From: Aminobacter sp. HY435
GTDB lineage: Bacteria > Pseudomonadota > Alphaproteobacteria > Rhizobiales > Rhizobiaceae
DNA: 64,000 nt
Assembly (NCBI RefSeq): GCF_027568395.1
Contig: NZ_JANKZL010000007.1
Location: 1-64,000 of the forward strand
Reading direction: 5' to 3'
Shown here: in pieces, positions 1 to 8,621 of the stretch
How positions within the stretch are numbered: position 1 is the first letter of the stretch
How the letters are laid out: each line of letters begins with the position of its first letter
Position numbers and translations under genes: made by a program
Notes under the pieces: generated by a model
What the model was told of the DNA's origin: nothing
The model's database searches: none
The model's input: only the letters and a program-made list of their open reading frames with translations

Positions 1-126
1 GCTTTTCCAAGCTCAAACAGTTCCGAAGGGTCGCTACACGTTTCGAGAAAACCGCGAGACACTACCTCGCCGTCGTCACAATAGCTGCAATTGTCCTATG
101 GATCCGGTAATTGTCCACACGACCTA
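1..126 (+). mobile_element. Right end of an IS5-family insertion sequence (transposase C-terminus)
   Basis: From base 3 one frame reads FSKLKQFRRVATRFEKTARH and then a hydrophobic tail ending LWIR, with a stop at 108-110. The block F-KLK-FRR-AT-R-K-A is typical of the extreme C-terminus of IS5-group (IS427-like) transposases. The stop is followed by TTGTCCACACGACC at 111-124, whose complement could be the terminal inverted repeat, and then TA, a plausible target duplication. The left end lies outside the window, so neither the repeat nor the duplication can be checked. The rest of the element is presumably upstream. Confidence 0.7.
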
Positions 127-361
127 GACGAAGGCGGGCTGGGCGAGGATCAATCCCATCGAGTGCGGCGCGCTCGATGGTCTTGAAACCACGTTCGGCC
201 TCTCCATCTAATTTGGATAGCGCGCAATTTTCCGAACGAGGAAGCGCCTGCTAGCCTCAGCCAAGTCAGAGCGTACCGCCCGTTGAACAGCGTTCTGGCG
301 GCGGCAATTGTCACCAATGGGACGTCTTCCTCGTCGTTTTGAGATGAAGGGAGATACGAAA
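127..361. other. Intergenic region between the IS end and formate dehydrogenase
   Basis: These 235 bases hold no recognisable gene. A minus-strand open frame crosses them but runs on through the dehydrogenase gene and resembles no known protein. The region probably carries the promoter of the formate dehydrogenase gene, but no convincing -35/-10 pair is visible. A good ribosome binding site, AAGGGAGAT at 347-355, lies just before its ATG. Confidence 0.5.
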
Positions 362-1567
362 ATGGCAAAGGTCGTTTGCGTCCTCTATGACGATCCAATC
401 GACGGCTACCCCACAAGATACGCGCGGGACGGCCTGCCCAGGCTCGACCGCTATCCCGGCGGGCAGGCATTGCCGACGCCGATGGCGATCGACTTCCAGC
501 CCGGGGTGCTTCTCGGCAGCGTGTCGGGCGAACTCGGCCTCAGGAAGTTTCTTGAGAACGCCGGGCACCGTCTGGTTGTGACCGCTGACAAGGATGGCCT
601 CGACAGCGTTTTCGAACGCGAGCTCGTCGACGCCGAAATCGTCATCTCGCAGCCTTTCTGGCCCGCCTATCTTACTGAAGAACGAATAGCCAAGGCAAGC
701 CGGCTGAAGCTTGCGATCACGGCCGGCATCGGATCTGACCATGTCGACCTGCAGGCAGCGATGGACCGCGGCATCACCGTCGCCGAGGTGACGTTTTGCA
801 ACTCGATCAGCGTATCCGAGCACGTTGTGATGATGATCCTGGGGCTCGTGCGTAACTACATCCCTTCCTACGAATGGGTCGTGAAGGGCGGCTGGAACAT
901 CGCCGACTGCGTCGCGCGTTCCTACGACGTCGAAGGCATGCAGATCGGAACCGTCGGCGCAGGCCGGATCGGCAGCGCCGTGCTGCGCCGGCTCAAGCCG
1001 TTCGACGTCAAGCTGCACTACACCGATCGCCATCGCCTGCCTGAGGCGGTCGAAAAGGAACTTGGCCTCACCTTCCACAAGACGGCGGCGGAAATGGTGC
1101 CTGTTTGCGACGTGGTGACGATCAACGCGCCACTGCATCCCGAGACCGAAAATCTCTTCGACGAGGCCATGATCGCCAGGATGAAGCGCGGCGCCTATCT
1201 GGTGAACACAGCGCGCGGCAAGATCTGCAATCGCGATGCTGTAGCGCGTGCGCTGGAGAGCGGCCAGCTTGCCGGCTACGCCGGCGATGTCTGGTTCCCG
1301 CAGCCGGCGCCCAAGGACCATCCGTGGCGATCGATGCCGCATCACGGCATGACGCCGCATATTTCGGGGTCGTCGCTGTCCGCCCAGGCGCGCTACGCCG
1401 CCGGCACCCGCGAAATCCTGGAGTGCTGGTTTGCGGGCCGGCCGATTCGCGAGGAGTATCTGATCGTCGATGGCGGCAAGCTCGCCGGTGCGGGGGCGCA
1501 TTCCTACAGCGCGGGCGATGCCACTCGCGGCTCGGAAGATGCGGCCCGCTTCAAGACCAGCACGTGA
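362..1567 (+). CDS. fdh: NAD-dependent formate dehydrogenase
   Basis: Oxidises formate to CO2 with reduction of NAD in the cytoplasm; a metal-free D-2-hydroxyacid dehydrogenase-fold enzyme (EC 1.17.1.9). At 401 aa it has almost exactly the length of the Pseudomonas sp. 101 enzyme, and residues line up with an offset of one: Ile123, Asn147, the GAGRIG nucleotide loop at 199-204, Asp222 (NAD rather than NADP preference), Arg285 in NTARG, Gln314 and the catalytic His333 in TPHISG. The ATG at 362 is chosen over an in-frame TTG at 308 because AAGGGAGAT lies just upstream and the protein then begins MAKVVCVLYDDP as in the family. The gene stands alone beside an IS end, so horizontal gain is possible but not shown. 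Confidence 0.93.
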   Translation: MAKVVCVLYDDPIDGYPTRYARDGLPRLDRYPGGQALPTPMAIDFQPGVLLGSVSGELGLRKFLENAGHRLVVTADKDGLDSVFERELVDAEIVISQPFWPAYLTEERIAKASRLKLAITAGIGSDHVDLQAAMDRGITVAEVTFCNSISVSEHVVMMILGLVRNYIPSYEWVVKGGWNIADCVARSYDVEGMQIGTVGAGRIGSAVLRRLKPFDVKLHYTDRHRLPEAVEKELGLTFHKTAAEMVPVCDVVTINAPLHPETENLFDEAMIARMKRGAYLVNTARGKICNRDAVARALESGQLAGYAGDVWFPQPAPKDHPWRSMPHHGMTPHISGSSLSAQARYAAGTREILECWFAGRPIREEYLIVDGGKLAGAGAHSYSAGDATRGSEDAARFKTST

Positions 1568-1591
1568 GCCTGGCGCGAGCAACCAGCCGAC

Positions 1592-2275
1592 TTACAGCAC
1601 CTGAAGCCCGAGATTGCGCAACAGGTCGGTCGCCTGGCTTTTCGAGATCACCGCGCCCTTCAGGAACGCCGCATCGTTGAGTTTCAACGGGCCGAGGTCG
1701 CAGCCGCGCAGGTCGGCCTTGTCGAATCGGCAGAGGCGCAGCGCTGCGCCACGCAGGCTGCAGCCGTCGAAAACAGTCTCGCGAAAATCGCAGTCCCTCA
1801 GGTCGGCGTCGCTGAAATCGAGGCTTTCGAGCGTCTTGCGGCGAAACGAAACCCCGGACATGAAGACGCTGACGAGCCGGCACTCCCGAAAGTCGGCGCC
1901 GTTCATCGCGCAGTCGGCGAACGTCGCGCCGGTAAGCTTGCTGCGGGTGAACTTGACGGTGTTGAGCCGCGAACGCGTCCAGTCGGTGTTCGAAAGATCG
2001 CAGCCCTCGAACTGCGCGTCGACGGCATCGATCGAGGTCAGCCTGGCCCGTGGCATACGGCAGTTGATCCACCGGCTGTCGGTCAGCATGGCCGCCGAGA
2101 GATCGCACTCCGACACGTTGCAGTCGACGAATTCGCAGCCGCTCAGGTCGAGGCGGGCAAGCGAGCTGTGGCTGAGATCGAGGCCGCTGAAAGATTTCTG
2201 TCCGGCGACGACGAACTCGGCGAGGGATGTAGGGTCTGGAATGCTTGGCATGGCCTTGTTGCGTGGTCGGTCCAT
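1592..2275 (-). CDS. Pentapeptide repeat protein
   Basis: A protein of 227 aa made almost wholly of A(D/N)LXX-type pentapeptide repeats, for example LDLSGCEFVDCNVSECDLS near residues 42-60 and later ADLRDCDFRETVFDGCSLRG, predicting a right-handed quadrilateral beta-helix. It has no signal peptide or membrane segment. The N-terminal 20 or so residues lie outside the repeats. The ATG at 2275 has AGGGA nine bases upstream; a second ATG at 2251 is possible. Some relatives (Qnr, MfpA) mimic DNA and protect gyrase, but most have no known role and nothing here assigns one. It converges with formate dehydrogenase. Confidence 0.85.
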   Translation of the reverse strand: MDRPRNKAMPSIPDPTSLAEFVVAGQKSFSGLDLSHSSLARLDLSGCEFVDCNVSECDLSAAMLTDSRWINCRMPRARLTSIDAVDAQFEGCDLSNTDWTRSRLNTVKFTRSKLTGATFADCAMNGADFRECRLVSVFMSGVSFRRKTLESLDFSDADLRDCDFRETVFDGCSLRGAALRLCRFDKADLRGCDLGPLKLNDAAFLKGAVISKSQATDLLRNLGLQVL

Positions 2276-2411
2276 CAGCTGATTCCCTAGGCGCCTGTTG
2301 CTGTAGCAGCTTTCCGGACGAGAAGAATCTACTTCGTAGCTAGTCTGTTCGGACGGCGTTGGCACCGCCCTGCCTGCCGGTAGATAGGGCAATTCATGCG
2401 GGGAGAGCTGA

Positions 2412-3293
2412 ATGGTTGTCGATACGGGAGACGTTCTGGTGGGCAAATCTGTTGCTGCGGATGGACTTGCGGGCACCGCCCTGTGCTGGGGCTGCGCGCC
2501 CGGAGCAAGCCTGTTGCAGCTGGCTCAACTGGCCGCCCGCCATGGCTTTCCCGAGATCCATGTCCAGCCCGGACAATATTTCGATGCCGGCATGGAAGAC
2601 GTGGTCCTGCGCGGTCGGCTGGGCGAACTCGGGGTGACGGTTGGCGTGATCGACGCGCTGATGTCCGGTCTTCCTGGCCTTCCGGATGCGAACGACGTGC
2701 GGCCGGAATGGCGTCATCTGTTCCTGCACAGCGTGGACGATTGCCTCAAGGCGGCGACGGCGCTCGGTGCGCGCACTTTGAATGTCGCGCATTTCCTCGG
2801 CAAACCTGTCGACCGGCGGTTGATGGGCGAAGCGGTGCGCAGGATAGCGGAACGCGCCGCCGACGTCAGCGTCCGCATCACGCTGGAGTTCATACCCGAC
2901 ACCGGCTTTGCCGACCTTGCGACGACGCTGGCGATCGTCGAGGAGAGCGGTCGCGACGATGTCGGCGTAATGTTCGATACATGGCATTTCCTGCGCTCGG
3001 GCGGCTCGCCGGAGCAACTGCGGACGTCGCTGTCGCCGCGAATATTCGAAGCGCAGATCAGCGGCCGCCGCCGCCCGCAGCCGGGAGAGCCGTATGTGCC
3101 GATGGCCGGACGGCTGGCGCCGGGGGAGGGCGACGAGCCTGTCGCCGAACTGGCCCGCATGCTCCGGCGCGCGAACCAGGAGCTTGTCCTGGCTGTGGAA
3201 GTGTTCAGCGCCGATCGCGGCGACCCGGATGCGACAGTGGGCCGGCTGGCCGATGCGACGCGAGCACTCCTGCGGCAGCTGCAACGCCCCTGA
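2412..3293 (+). CDS. Sugar phosphate isomerase/epimerase family TIM-barrel protein
   Basis: A protein of 293 aa with features of the xylose isomerase-like TIM barrel (AP endonuclease 2 superfamily): a metal-ligand Glu in the LEFIP strand, the FDTWH motif near the middle (Asp and His ligands) and a late AVEVFS strand with a further Glu. Such enzymes isomerise or epimerise sugars and inositols or handle related small substrates; the substrate cannot be told from sequence. It starts just downstream of the divergent pentapeptide gene, so the promoters probably lie between 2276 and 2411. ATG at 2412 follows GGGGAGAG about five bases upstream. Confidence 0.82.
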   Translation: MVVDTGDVLVGKSVAADGLAGTALCWGCAPGASLLQLAQLAARHGFPEIHVQPGQYFDAGMEDVVLRGRLGELGVTVGVIDALMSGLPGLPDANDVRPEWRHLFLHSVDDCLKAATALGARTLNVAHFLGKPVDRRLMGEAVRRIAERAADVSVRITLEFIPDTGFADLATTLAIVEESGRDDVGVMFDTWHFLRSGGSPEQLRTSLSPRIFEAQISGRRRPQPGEPYVPMAGRLAPGEGDEPVAELARMLRRANQELVLAVEVFSADRGDPDATVGRLADATRALLRQLQRP

Positions 3294-3317
3294 CGCGGAG
3301 CCCTCCGTTCGCAGGCG

Positions 3318-3869
3318 CTACTCGAGCGACTGCGAACTGCCGAGCGACAGCGCGAGCTTTCGCAACAGGCTGGCGAGCTGTCGCTGCTCGTCCTGCGAAA
3401 GCGATTCCAGCATCTCCGACTCGGCCGCCATGTCGGCCTCGAAGGCCTGGCGCGCGCGGGCCATGCCTTCGTCCGTCAGCTCCACCGGCAGGCTGCGGCC
3501 ATCGCCATCCGCGGCGACCTGCCTGACCAGGCCCGCCTTGACCAGCTTGGCGATGCGATTGGTGACACCGCCCGACGAGATCATCATCGACTTGTAGAGC
3601 TCGGTCGGGCGCAGCCGATAGGGCGACCCCGAGCGCAGCAGCGTGAACAGCACGTCGGCCTCGCCAGTGTCGAGCCCGTAGGCGTCGAAGATCGCCTCGA
3701 TCCTGGGCCGCGCGGCGAGCGTGATCCAGCGGGCCCGACCCAGGATCGCCATACCGCGCGTGTCGACACGAGGCAGTTCCCTGGCCCACTGCGCCCGGCG
3801 CGCGTCGATGCCGTCGTGCAAGCCGTCGCCGGCCAATTCCCCATTATTTTCGTCGAGATGTCTTGACAC
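3318..3869 (-). CDS. MarR family transcriptional regulator
   Basis: A protein of 183 aa with a winged helix of MarR type: helix-turn-helix around LRPTELYKSMMISSGGVTNR and the wing around VRQVAADGDGRSLPVELTDE, followed by a C-terminal dimerisation helix. The first 40 residues are a poorly conserved extension. The start is a GTG at 3869, inside the divergent promoter region. It is transcribed away from the EamA transporter at 3920, and the region between them contains palindromic TAAGATA half-sites, so it very likely represses that gene and itself. The ligand is unknown. Confidence 0.88.
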   Translation of the reverse strand: MSRHLDENNGELAGDGLHDGIDARRAQWARELPRVDTRGMAILGRARWITLAARPRIEAIFDAYGLDTGEADVLFTLLRSGSPYRLRPTELYKSMMISSGGVTNRIAKLVKAGLVRQVAADGDGRSLPVELTDEGMARARQAFEADMAAESEMLESLSQDEQRQLASLLRKLALSLGSSQSLE

Positions 3870-3905
3870 TAAGATAATTCCGCTATTTATCTTAACAGTA
3901 AGATA
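3862..3905 (+). promoter_or_regulatory. Divergent promoter with MarR-type operator
   Basis: CTTGAC at 3862-3867 and ATTTAT at 3885-3890 are separated by 17 bases and resemble the rhizobial housekeeping promoter, firing toward the EamA gene. Three TAAGATA half-sites overlap or follow it: TAAGATAA at 3870-3877, its complement TTATCTTA at 3887-3894, and TAAGATA at 3899-3905. The pair TATCTTA-ACAG-TAAGATA (3888-3905) is a perfect 7-4-7 palindrome straddling the expected start of transcription. The MarR GTG start lies at its left edge. Binding by MarR is inferred from position and symmetry. Confidence 0.7.
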
Positions 3906-3919
3906 TATCGAGGTCAGCC

Positions 3920-4834
3920 ATGACGCAACAGCAAGTTCTCCGTTTGCCGGTAGCCTATGCCGCGCGCTCGCCGCTGTTCCTGCTGGCGCTGTGCGGTCTC
4001 GTCTTCGCCACCCGCATCATGATCTCGAAGGCGGCGCTGAATGCCGGCATGCAGCCGTTCCAGCTGGCGCTGGTCGCCAATATCGGCGCTGGCCTGATCC
4101 TGTTGCCGTTGCTGGCGGCCTCAGGTCAGGGCATCCCGCGCGAGCGCAGCCATATCGTGCTCTACCTGGTGCTCGGCATCATCAGCTTCACCATCCCGAC
4201 GGTGCTGGGCTACTACATCGTCGACCGGGTAGGGCCGGCCTACACCTCGACCGTTTATTCGCTGTCGCCGCTTCTGACGATGAGCTTCGCCGCCGGGCTT
4301 GGCATCGAGCGCATGTATCTCCGCCGATTCGCCGGCATCCTGATCGGCCTCGCCGGCATGGCCGCCCTTGTGCAGCAGCAGTTGGCGGAGATCGACTTTT
4401 CGCAGACTGTCTGGGTGCTGCTCGGCATCACCATCCCGGCCTGTGCTGCCGCCGGCAACATCATCCGCTCGGCCTACTGGCCCAGGGGCTCGTCGGCGCT
4501 AGCCTTTTCCTGCGGCATCCTGCTGAGCTCCAGCCTGATGGTGGCGCTTGTCGCGCCGTTCTTCGAGGCGCCGTCGAGCTGGGTCTTTTTCGACCGCGAC
4601 ATCCTGTTCTGGATTGGCTGCATGGTCGCCACCTCGGCCTCGTCCTACCTGCTCAATTTCCGCCTGCAGGAGATCGGCGGACCGGTGTTTTTCAGCCAGC
4701 TCGGCTATTGGGGCACGGGGTTCGGCGTGGTGCTGGCAGCAGCCCTGTTCAACGACGTGCTGACCATGCTGTCGGTCGTGGGGCTGGCGGCCATCATCGC
4801 CGGCGGCGTGCTCGCCAACCGCCGCCGCGCCTGA
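3920..4834 (+). CDS. EamA/DMT family transporter
   Basis: A protein of 304 aa with about ten predicted membrane helices in two EamA halves, as in the drug/metabolite transporter superfamily. The first helix is near residues 16-32 (SPLFLLALCGLVFATRIMIS) and the last near 280-298, followed by an RRR cytoplasmic end. Members export amino acids, nucleobases or other small molecules from the cytoplasm; the substrate is not evident. GAGG lies about seven bases before the ATG. It is divergent from the MarR gene and probably controlled by it. Confidence 0.87.
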   Translation: MTQQQVLRLPVAYAARSPLFLLALCGLVFATRIMISKAALNAGMQPFQLALVANIGAGLILLPLLAASGQGIPRERSHIVLYLVLGIISFTIPTVLGYYIVDRVGPAYTSTVYSLSPLLTMSFAAGLGIERMYLRRFAGILIGLAGMAALVQQQLAEIDFSQTVWVLLGITIPACAAAGNIIRSAYWPRGSSALAFSCGILLSSSLMVALVAPFFEAPSSWVFFDRDILFWIGCMVATSASSYLLNFRLQEIGGPVFFSQLGYWGTGFGVVLAAALFNDVLTMLSVVGLAAIIAGGVLANRRRA

Positions 4835-4863
4835 TCCATTCAACTGTCAACGAGGAGAACAAG

Positions 4864-5094
4864 ATGTCTTTTCAGGCCTATCTCGATACCATCAAGACCA
4901 AGACCGGCAAGGGTCCGGAAGAGCTGCTTGCGCTCGCCGACGGCAAGGGGTTGTCCGACAACGGCAAGCTGAAGCCGGGCGTGAAGGCCGGGCAGATCAT
5001 CGAATGGCTGCGCGACGAGTTCGATCTCGGCCATGGCCATTCGATGGCGGTCTATGCGCTTTTGACCGGCAAGAAGAAGCCCGGCGACAAGTAG
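4864..5094 (+). CDS. DUF4287 domain-containing protein
   Basis: A small cytoplasmic protein of 76 aa, beginning MSFQAYLDTIKTKTGKGPEE and ending in a Lys-rich KKKPGDK tail. The pattern of a helical segment, GLSDNGKLKPGVKAGQIIEWL and a final GHGHSMAVYALL matches the DUF4287 family, common in rhizobia and actinobacteria and of unknown function. A strong GAGGAG precedes the ATG. It lies 29 bases after the EamA gene and may be cotranscribed with it. Confidence 0.85.
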   Translation: MSFQAYLDTIKTKTGKGPEELLALADGKGLSDNGKLKPGVKAGQIIEWLRDEFDLGHGHSMAVYALLTGKKKPGDK

Positions 5095-5112
5095 CCCGGC
5101 GGCTGCCGGGTT
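5094..5112 (+). terminator. Possible terminator after the DUF4287 gene
   Basis: CCCGGC at 5095-5100 and GCCGGG at 5105-5110 form a short GC-rich stem with a four-base loop, starting directly after the stop codon. Only two T residues follow, so this is a weak candidate. Confidence 0.4.
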
Positions 5113-5203
5113 CGCTGGCATAATGCGTCGTCGGCAAAATGCATTCACCGCTGCGCCGGCCGCCGCTATAGCAGTGCAGAGCCGATGCATTGGGGAAATT
5201 GCC

Positions 5204-6436
5204 ATGACCGACACCGTAACCGATCGCTTCCTCCGCTACGTCGTCATCGACACGCAGTCGGATCCCAGATCGTCGAGCCAGCCCTCGACCGAAAAGCAGA
5301 AGAATCTCGGCCGTGTGCTGGTTGAGGAACTGTTGGCGATCGGCATCGCCGACGCGCATCTCGACGAGCACGGCTACGTCTACGCGACCATTCCTTCGAA
5401 CAGCGACAAGCAGGTCCCGGTCATCTGCTTCTGCTCGCACATGGACACGGCGCCCGATTTCACCGGCACCGGCGTCAAGCCGCAGATCGTCGCCAACTAT
5501 GCCGGCGGCGATATCGTGCTCAAGGCCAATCCCGACCGGGTGATCCGCGTCAGCGAACATCCCGAATTGAACAACCAGATCGGCAACGACATCATCACCA
5601 CCGACGGCACGACGCTGCTCGGCGCCGACGACAAGGCGGGCGTCGCCGAGATCATGGCTGCGGCCAAGATCCTGGTCGACAATCCCGGCATCAAGCACGG
5701 CGACATCAAGATCCTCTTCACCACCGACGAGGAAATCGGCCGTGGCGTCGACAAGGTCGATCTGCAAAAGCTCGGTGCGAGGTTCGCCTACACCATGGAC
5801 GGCGAGACCGCCGGCACCATCGAAGACGAGACGTTTTCCGCCGATGGCGTCGAGATCGTCATCACCGGCGTCGCCATCCATCCCGGTTTCGCCAAGGGGC
5901 GCATGGAGAACGCCATCAAGATCGCCGGCGCGATCATCGATCGGCTGCCCAGGGACACGGCCCCCGAAACCACCGAGGGAAAGCAGGGGTTCGTTCACCC
6001 CACTGATGTGCGCGGCTCGCTGGACAAGGCGACGATCAGCCTGATCGTCCGCGATTTCCATGACGAGGGCCTTGCCGAAAAGGAGGCCATGCTCGAAGCG
6101 ATCGTCAAGGATGTGATGAAGGGCTTCCCCGGCTCGAGCTACAGCTTCGAGGTCAAGCAGCAGTACCGCAACATGAAGGTGGTGCTCGATCGCCATCCCG
6201 AAATCGTCGAGAATGCCATCGAGGCCATACGCCGCGCCGGCATGGAGCCGGTGCGCGGCAGCATCCGCGGCGGCACCGATGGATCGCGCCTGTCGTTCAT
6301 GGGCCTGCCATGCCCGAACATCTTCGCCGGCGGCCATGCCTTCCACTCGCCGCTCGAATGGGTCAGCCGTCAGGACATGGAAAAAGCTGTGCGGACCATC
6401 GTCGAGCTGGCTCAGGTCTGGGAAGAGCGCGCGTAG
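5204..6436 (+). CDS. pepT: Peptidase T (tripeptide aminopeptidase)
   Basis: Removes the N-terminal residue from tripeptides in the cytoplasm; a two-zinc M20B metallopeptidase. At 410 aa it is close to the E. coli enzyme (408). Visible motifs are FCSHMDTAPDF (zinc ligand His and adjacent Asp), LLGADDKAGVAEIM (bridging Asp), FTTDEEIGRG (catalytic Glu pair), YTMDGE and the late GGHAFHSPLEWV with the last His ligand. The ATG at 5204 gives MTDTVTDRFLRYV, the usual family start; an upstream in-frame start at 5123 would add 27 unrelated residues. Confidence 0.95.
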   Translation: MTDTVTDRFLRYVVIDTQSDPRSSSQPSTEKQKNLGRVLVEELLAIGIADAHLDEHGYVYATIPSNSDKQVPVICFCSHMDTAPDFTGTGVKPQIVANYAGGDIVLKANPDRVIRVSEHPELNNQIGNDIITTDGTTLLGADDKAGVAEIMAAAKILVDNPGIKHGDIKILFTTDEEIGRGVDKVDLQKLGARFAYTMDGETAGTIEDETFSADGVEIVITGVAIHPGFAKGRMENAIKIAGAIIDRLPRDTAPETTEGKQGFVHPTDVRGSLDKATISLIVRDFHDEGLAEKEAMLEAIVKDVMKGFPGSSYSFEVKQQYRNMKVVLDRHPEIVENAIEAIRRAGMEPVRGSIRGGTDGSRLSFMGLPCPNIFAGGHAFHSPLEWVSRQDMEKAVRTIVELAQVWEERA

Positions 6437-6605
6437 CCGCGGAAGCGCCGGCCCGGAGGGATGCCCGGCGTGCCGCTCCAGGCTGGCGGGGCGATGGACC
6501 AGGCTCTATGGCCGCTGAGGCAGTGATATGTGCCGTTGGCGACATTGACCTGCCCGCCATCGTCGGGCACTGACACGCCACCGACAGATATCGACCGGCA
6601 GGACA

Positions 6606-7787
6606 ATGACCACCAATCGGAATGGCGGCCACAGCGGCATCGCGTTCGGCCTCATCGTAACCAGCACTGTGCTCGGCATCGCCGGCACGGATCTCGTGCT
6701 GCCGGCGGTTCCCAGCCTGCCCGAGGTTCTGGGCGGGACCTATGCGCAGGCGCAAATGGTGCTCGCCGCGTTTGTCACCGGCGCGGCCGTCGGGCTGCTC
6801 GCCTTCGGCACGCTCGGCGCGCGCTTCGATCAACGTCGGCTGCTGGTCGGGTCGCTTCTTACCTATGGCGTCGTTTCCGCACTGGCAGGCATCAGCACGT
6901 CGCTGGAAATGCTGATCGGCCTGCGTTTCCTGCAAGGGGCTGCCGGCTCGGCTGCCGCCGTATTCGCGCCGGGCATGATCCGGGCGCTGTTCGGCGACGA
7001 GCGCGCTGTCGGCAAGCTTGGTCTGCTCGGCTCGATCGAATCGCTGACGCCGGCGCTGGCCCCGATCGCCGGCGTCTGGCTGCTGTCGGTCGCCGGCTGG
7101 AACGCCTCGTTCAACGTCATCGCCGTGCTGGCGCTGCTGCTGGCCGCCGCGGTCGCCAGCCTTGGTCGCCATCTGCCACCGTTGACGACCGGCAAGGGCG
7201 CGGGCGGCTATGCCCATCTGCTGCGCGACGCCACCTTCCTGCGCTACGCGGTGAGCCATGCCTTCACGCTCGGCGCTCTGCTGGTCATCGTCTTCGCAGC
7301 GCCCACGGTTTTTGTCGCCGCACTTGGCGCGACGTTGACCGACTTCATCATCATGCAGGTCACCGGCATTGCCACCTTCATCGTCGCGGCCAACGCCACC
7401 GGCCGGCTGACGGGGCGGTTTGGCGCCGAGCGCATGATCTGGGTCGGCACCTTGCTGTCCGCATTGGGCGGTCTGTCCATGCTGGGCTACGCGCTGGCCG
7501 GCGGCGGCAACACTCTGGTGGTGACGGCACTGTTCATCCCGTTCAACCTCGGACTCGGCTTCCGTGGGCCGCCCGGCTTTCATCGCGCCGTGGTCGCCTC
7601 GCATGGCGACGACGCGCGCGGCGCAGCGCTCGTCGTGGTGGCCATTCTCGGCACCACCGCGATCGGCACCGCGGCTGTGGCTCCCTTCATCACGGCTGGC
7701 CTTTTGCCCTTGGCCCTGGGGGCGGCTGTCCTGGTGCTGGGCGCCTTGCTGCTGCTGGTCGCCATCCGGCCTTTGCCAGACGCGTAG
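6606..7787 (+). CDS. MFS transporter, multidrug efflux-like
   Basis: A protein of 393 aa with about twelve predicted membrane helices. The segment LAFGTLGARFDQRRLLVGSLL near residues 65-85 resembles the loop 2-3 signature (GxLaDrxGrr) of the major facilitator superfamily, and the overall pattern is like the Bcr/CflA drug efflux group. Substrate unknown. A strong hairpin follows the stop. The preceding 169 bases (6437-6605) hold no gene that can be recognised. Confidence 0.83.
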   Translation: MTTNRNGGHSGIAFGLIVTSTVLGIAGTDLVLPAVPSLPEVLGGTYAQAQMVLAAFVTGAAVGLLAFGTLGARFDQRRLLVGSLLTYGVVSALAGISTSLEMLIGLRFLQGAAGSAAAVFAPGMIRALFGDERAVGKLGLLGSIESLTPALAPIAGVWLLSVAGWNASFNVIAVLALLLAAAVASLGRHLPPLTTGKGAGGYAHLLRDATFLRYAVSHAFTLGALLVIVFAAPTVFVAALGATLTDFIIMQVTGIATFIVAANATGRLTGRFGAERMIWVGTLLSALGGLSMLGYALAGGGNTLVVTALFIPFNLGLGFRGPPGFHRAVVASHGDDARGAALVVVAILGTTAIGTAAVAPFITAGLLPLALGAAVLVLGALLLLVAIRPLPDA

Positions 7788-7794
7788 GGGCGTC

Positions 7795-7817
7795 GGCGCA
7801 GCCGGTCCGGCTGCGCC
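7795..7817 (+). terminator. Terminator hairpin after the MFS gene
   Basis: GGCGCAGCCG (7795-7804) and CGGCTGCGCC (7808-7817) form a perfect 10-bp stem with a three-base loop, eight bases after the stop, followed by ATTCTCCTTG. The T tract is broken, but the position between two genes on the same strand supports termination. Confidence 0.6.
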
Positions 7818-7859
7818 ATTCTCCTTGATTTCGCCGCGCAACCGGCTGATGGTCCGGCA

Positions 7860-8621
7860 ATGGAGTGGCGCGACGAAGGAATCATCCTCGGCACCCGCAA
7901 GCACGGCGAAACCAGCGCCGTGCTTGAGGTGATGACGCGCGCGCATGGCCGGCATCTGGGCCTTGTGCGCGGCGGCCGGTCGCGCAAGCAGCAGCCTGTT
8001 CTGCAGGCCGGCAACCGCGTCGACCTCATCTGGCGGGCCAGGCTCGACGAGCACCTGGGCACCTTCCAGGCCGAACCGATCGAGCTCAACGCCGCCCGGC
8101 TGATCGACAGCGCCATCGCCGTCTACGCGCTCCAGACCTTGGCCGCACATCTCAGGCTCTTGCCCGAACGCGACCCGCATGCCGGCCTCTACGAGACGCT
8201 GGCCATTCTGATCGATCATCTCAACGACGGCGACGTTGTCGGCGAACTGGTGGTTCGCTTCGAACTGCTCGTTCTCGAGGAGCTTGGCTTCGGACTCGAT
8301 CTCACCGAGTGCGCGGCGACCGGCACCGTCGAGGAACTGACCTACGTCTCGCCGAAGTCCGGCCGCGCCGTTTCGCGCGTCGCCGGCGAGCCGTGGCGCG
8401 ACAAGCTGTTTGCATTGCCTCCATTCCTGCAGCGCGGGTCGCGCCAGGGAGCCGATCTGGCGGACATCGAGGATGCCTTCAGGCTGTGCAGCTTCTTTTT
8501 TTCCCGTCATGTCTATGAACCGCGCGGCATCGAAGTGCCGGACGCCCGGAGCGGACTTTTGGTGGCGCTGCGCAAATTCCACGCCGCACGTTCCATCTCC
8601 CGTGGAGAAACTGCCGCATGA
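7860..8621 (+). CDS. recO: DNA repair protein RecO
   Basis: Acts in the RecFOR pathway, annealing strands and helping load RecA on single-stranded DNA. The 253 aa begin [20 protein letters not shown], the typical start of the RecO OB fold, followed by [20 protein letters not shown] and a C-terminal helical domain with [18 protein letters not shown]. The usual zinc-binding cysteines are largely absent, as in many alphaproteobacterial homologues. The stop overlaps the next start by four bases (ATGA). Confidence 0.95.
   Translation: MEWRDEGIILGTRKHGETSAVLEVMTRAHGRHLGLVRGGRSRKQQPVLQAGNRVDLIWRARLDEHLGTFQAEPIELNAARLIDSAIAVYALQTLAAHLRLLPERDPHAGLYETLAILIDHLNDGDVVGELVVRFELLVLEELGFGLDLTECAATGTVEELTYVSPKSGRAVSRVAGEPWRDKLFALPPFLQRGSRQGADLADIEDAFRLCSFFFSRHVYEPRGIEVPDARSGLLVALRKFHAARSISRGETAA

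Noticed and set aside
3721-5094. Single frame joining the EamA region to the DUF4287 protein (457 codons)
   Set aside because: Only the last 76 codons are a real gene with its own ribosome binding site; the upstream part is out of frame with the transporter.
6363-8582. Minus-strand open frame of 739 codons across pepT, MFS and recO
   Set aside because: It is the shadow of three well-supported plus-strand genes; its translation is Arg/Gln/His-rich low complexity with no family features, as expected in GC-rich DNA.
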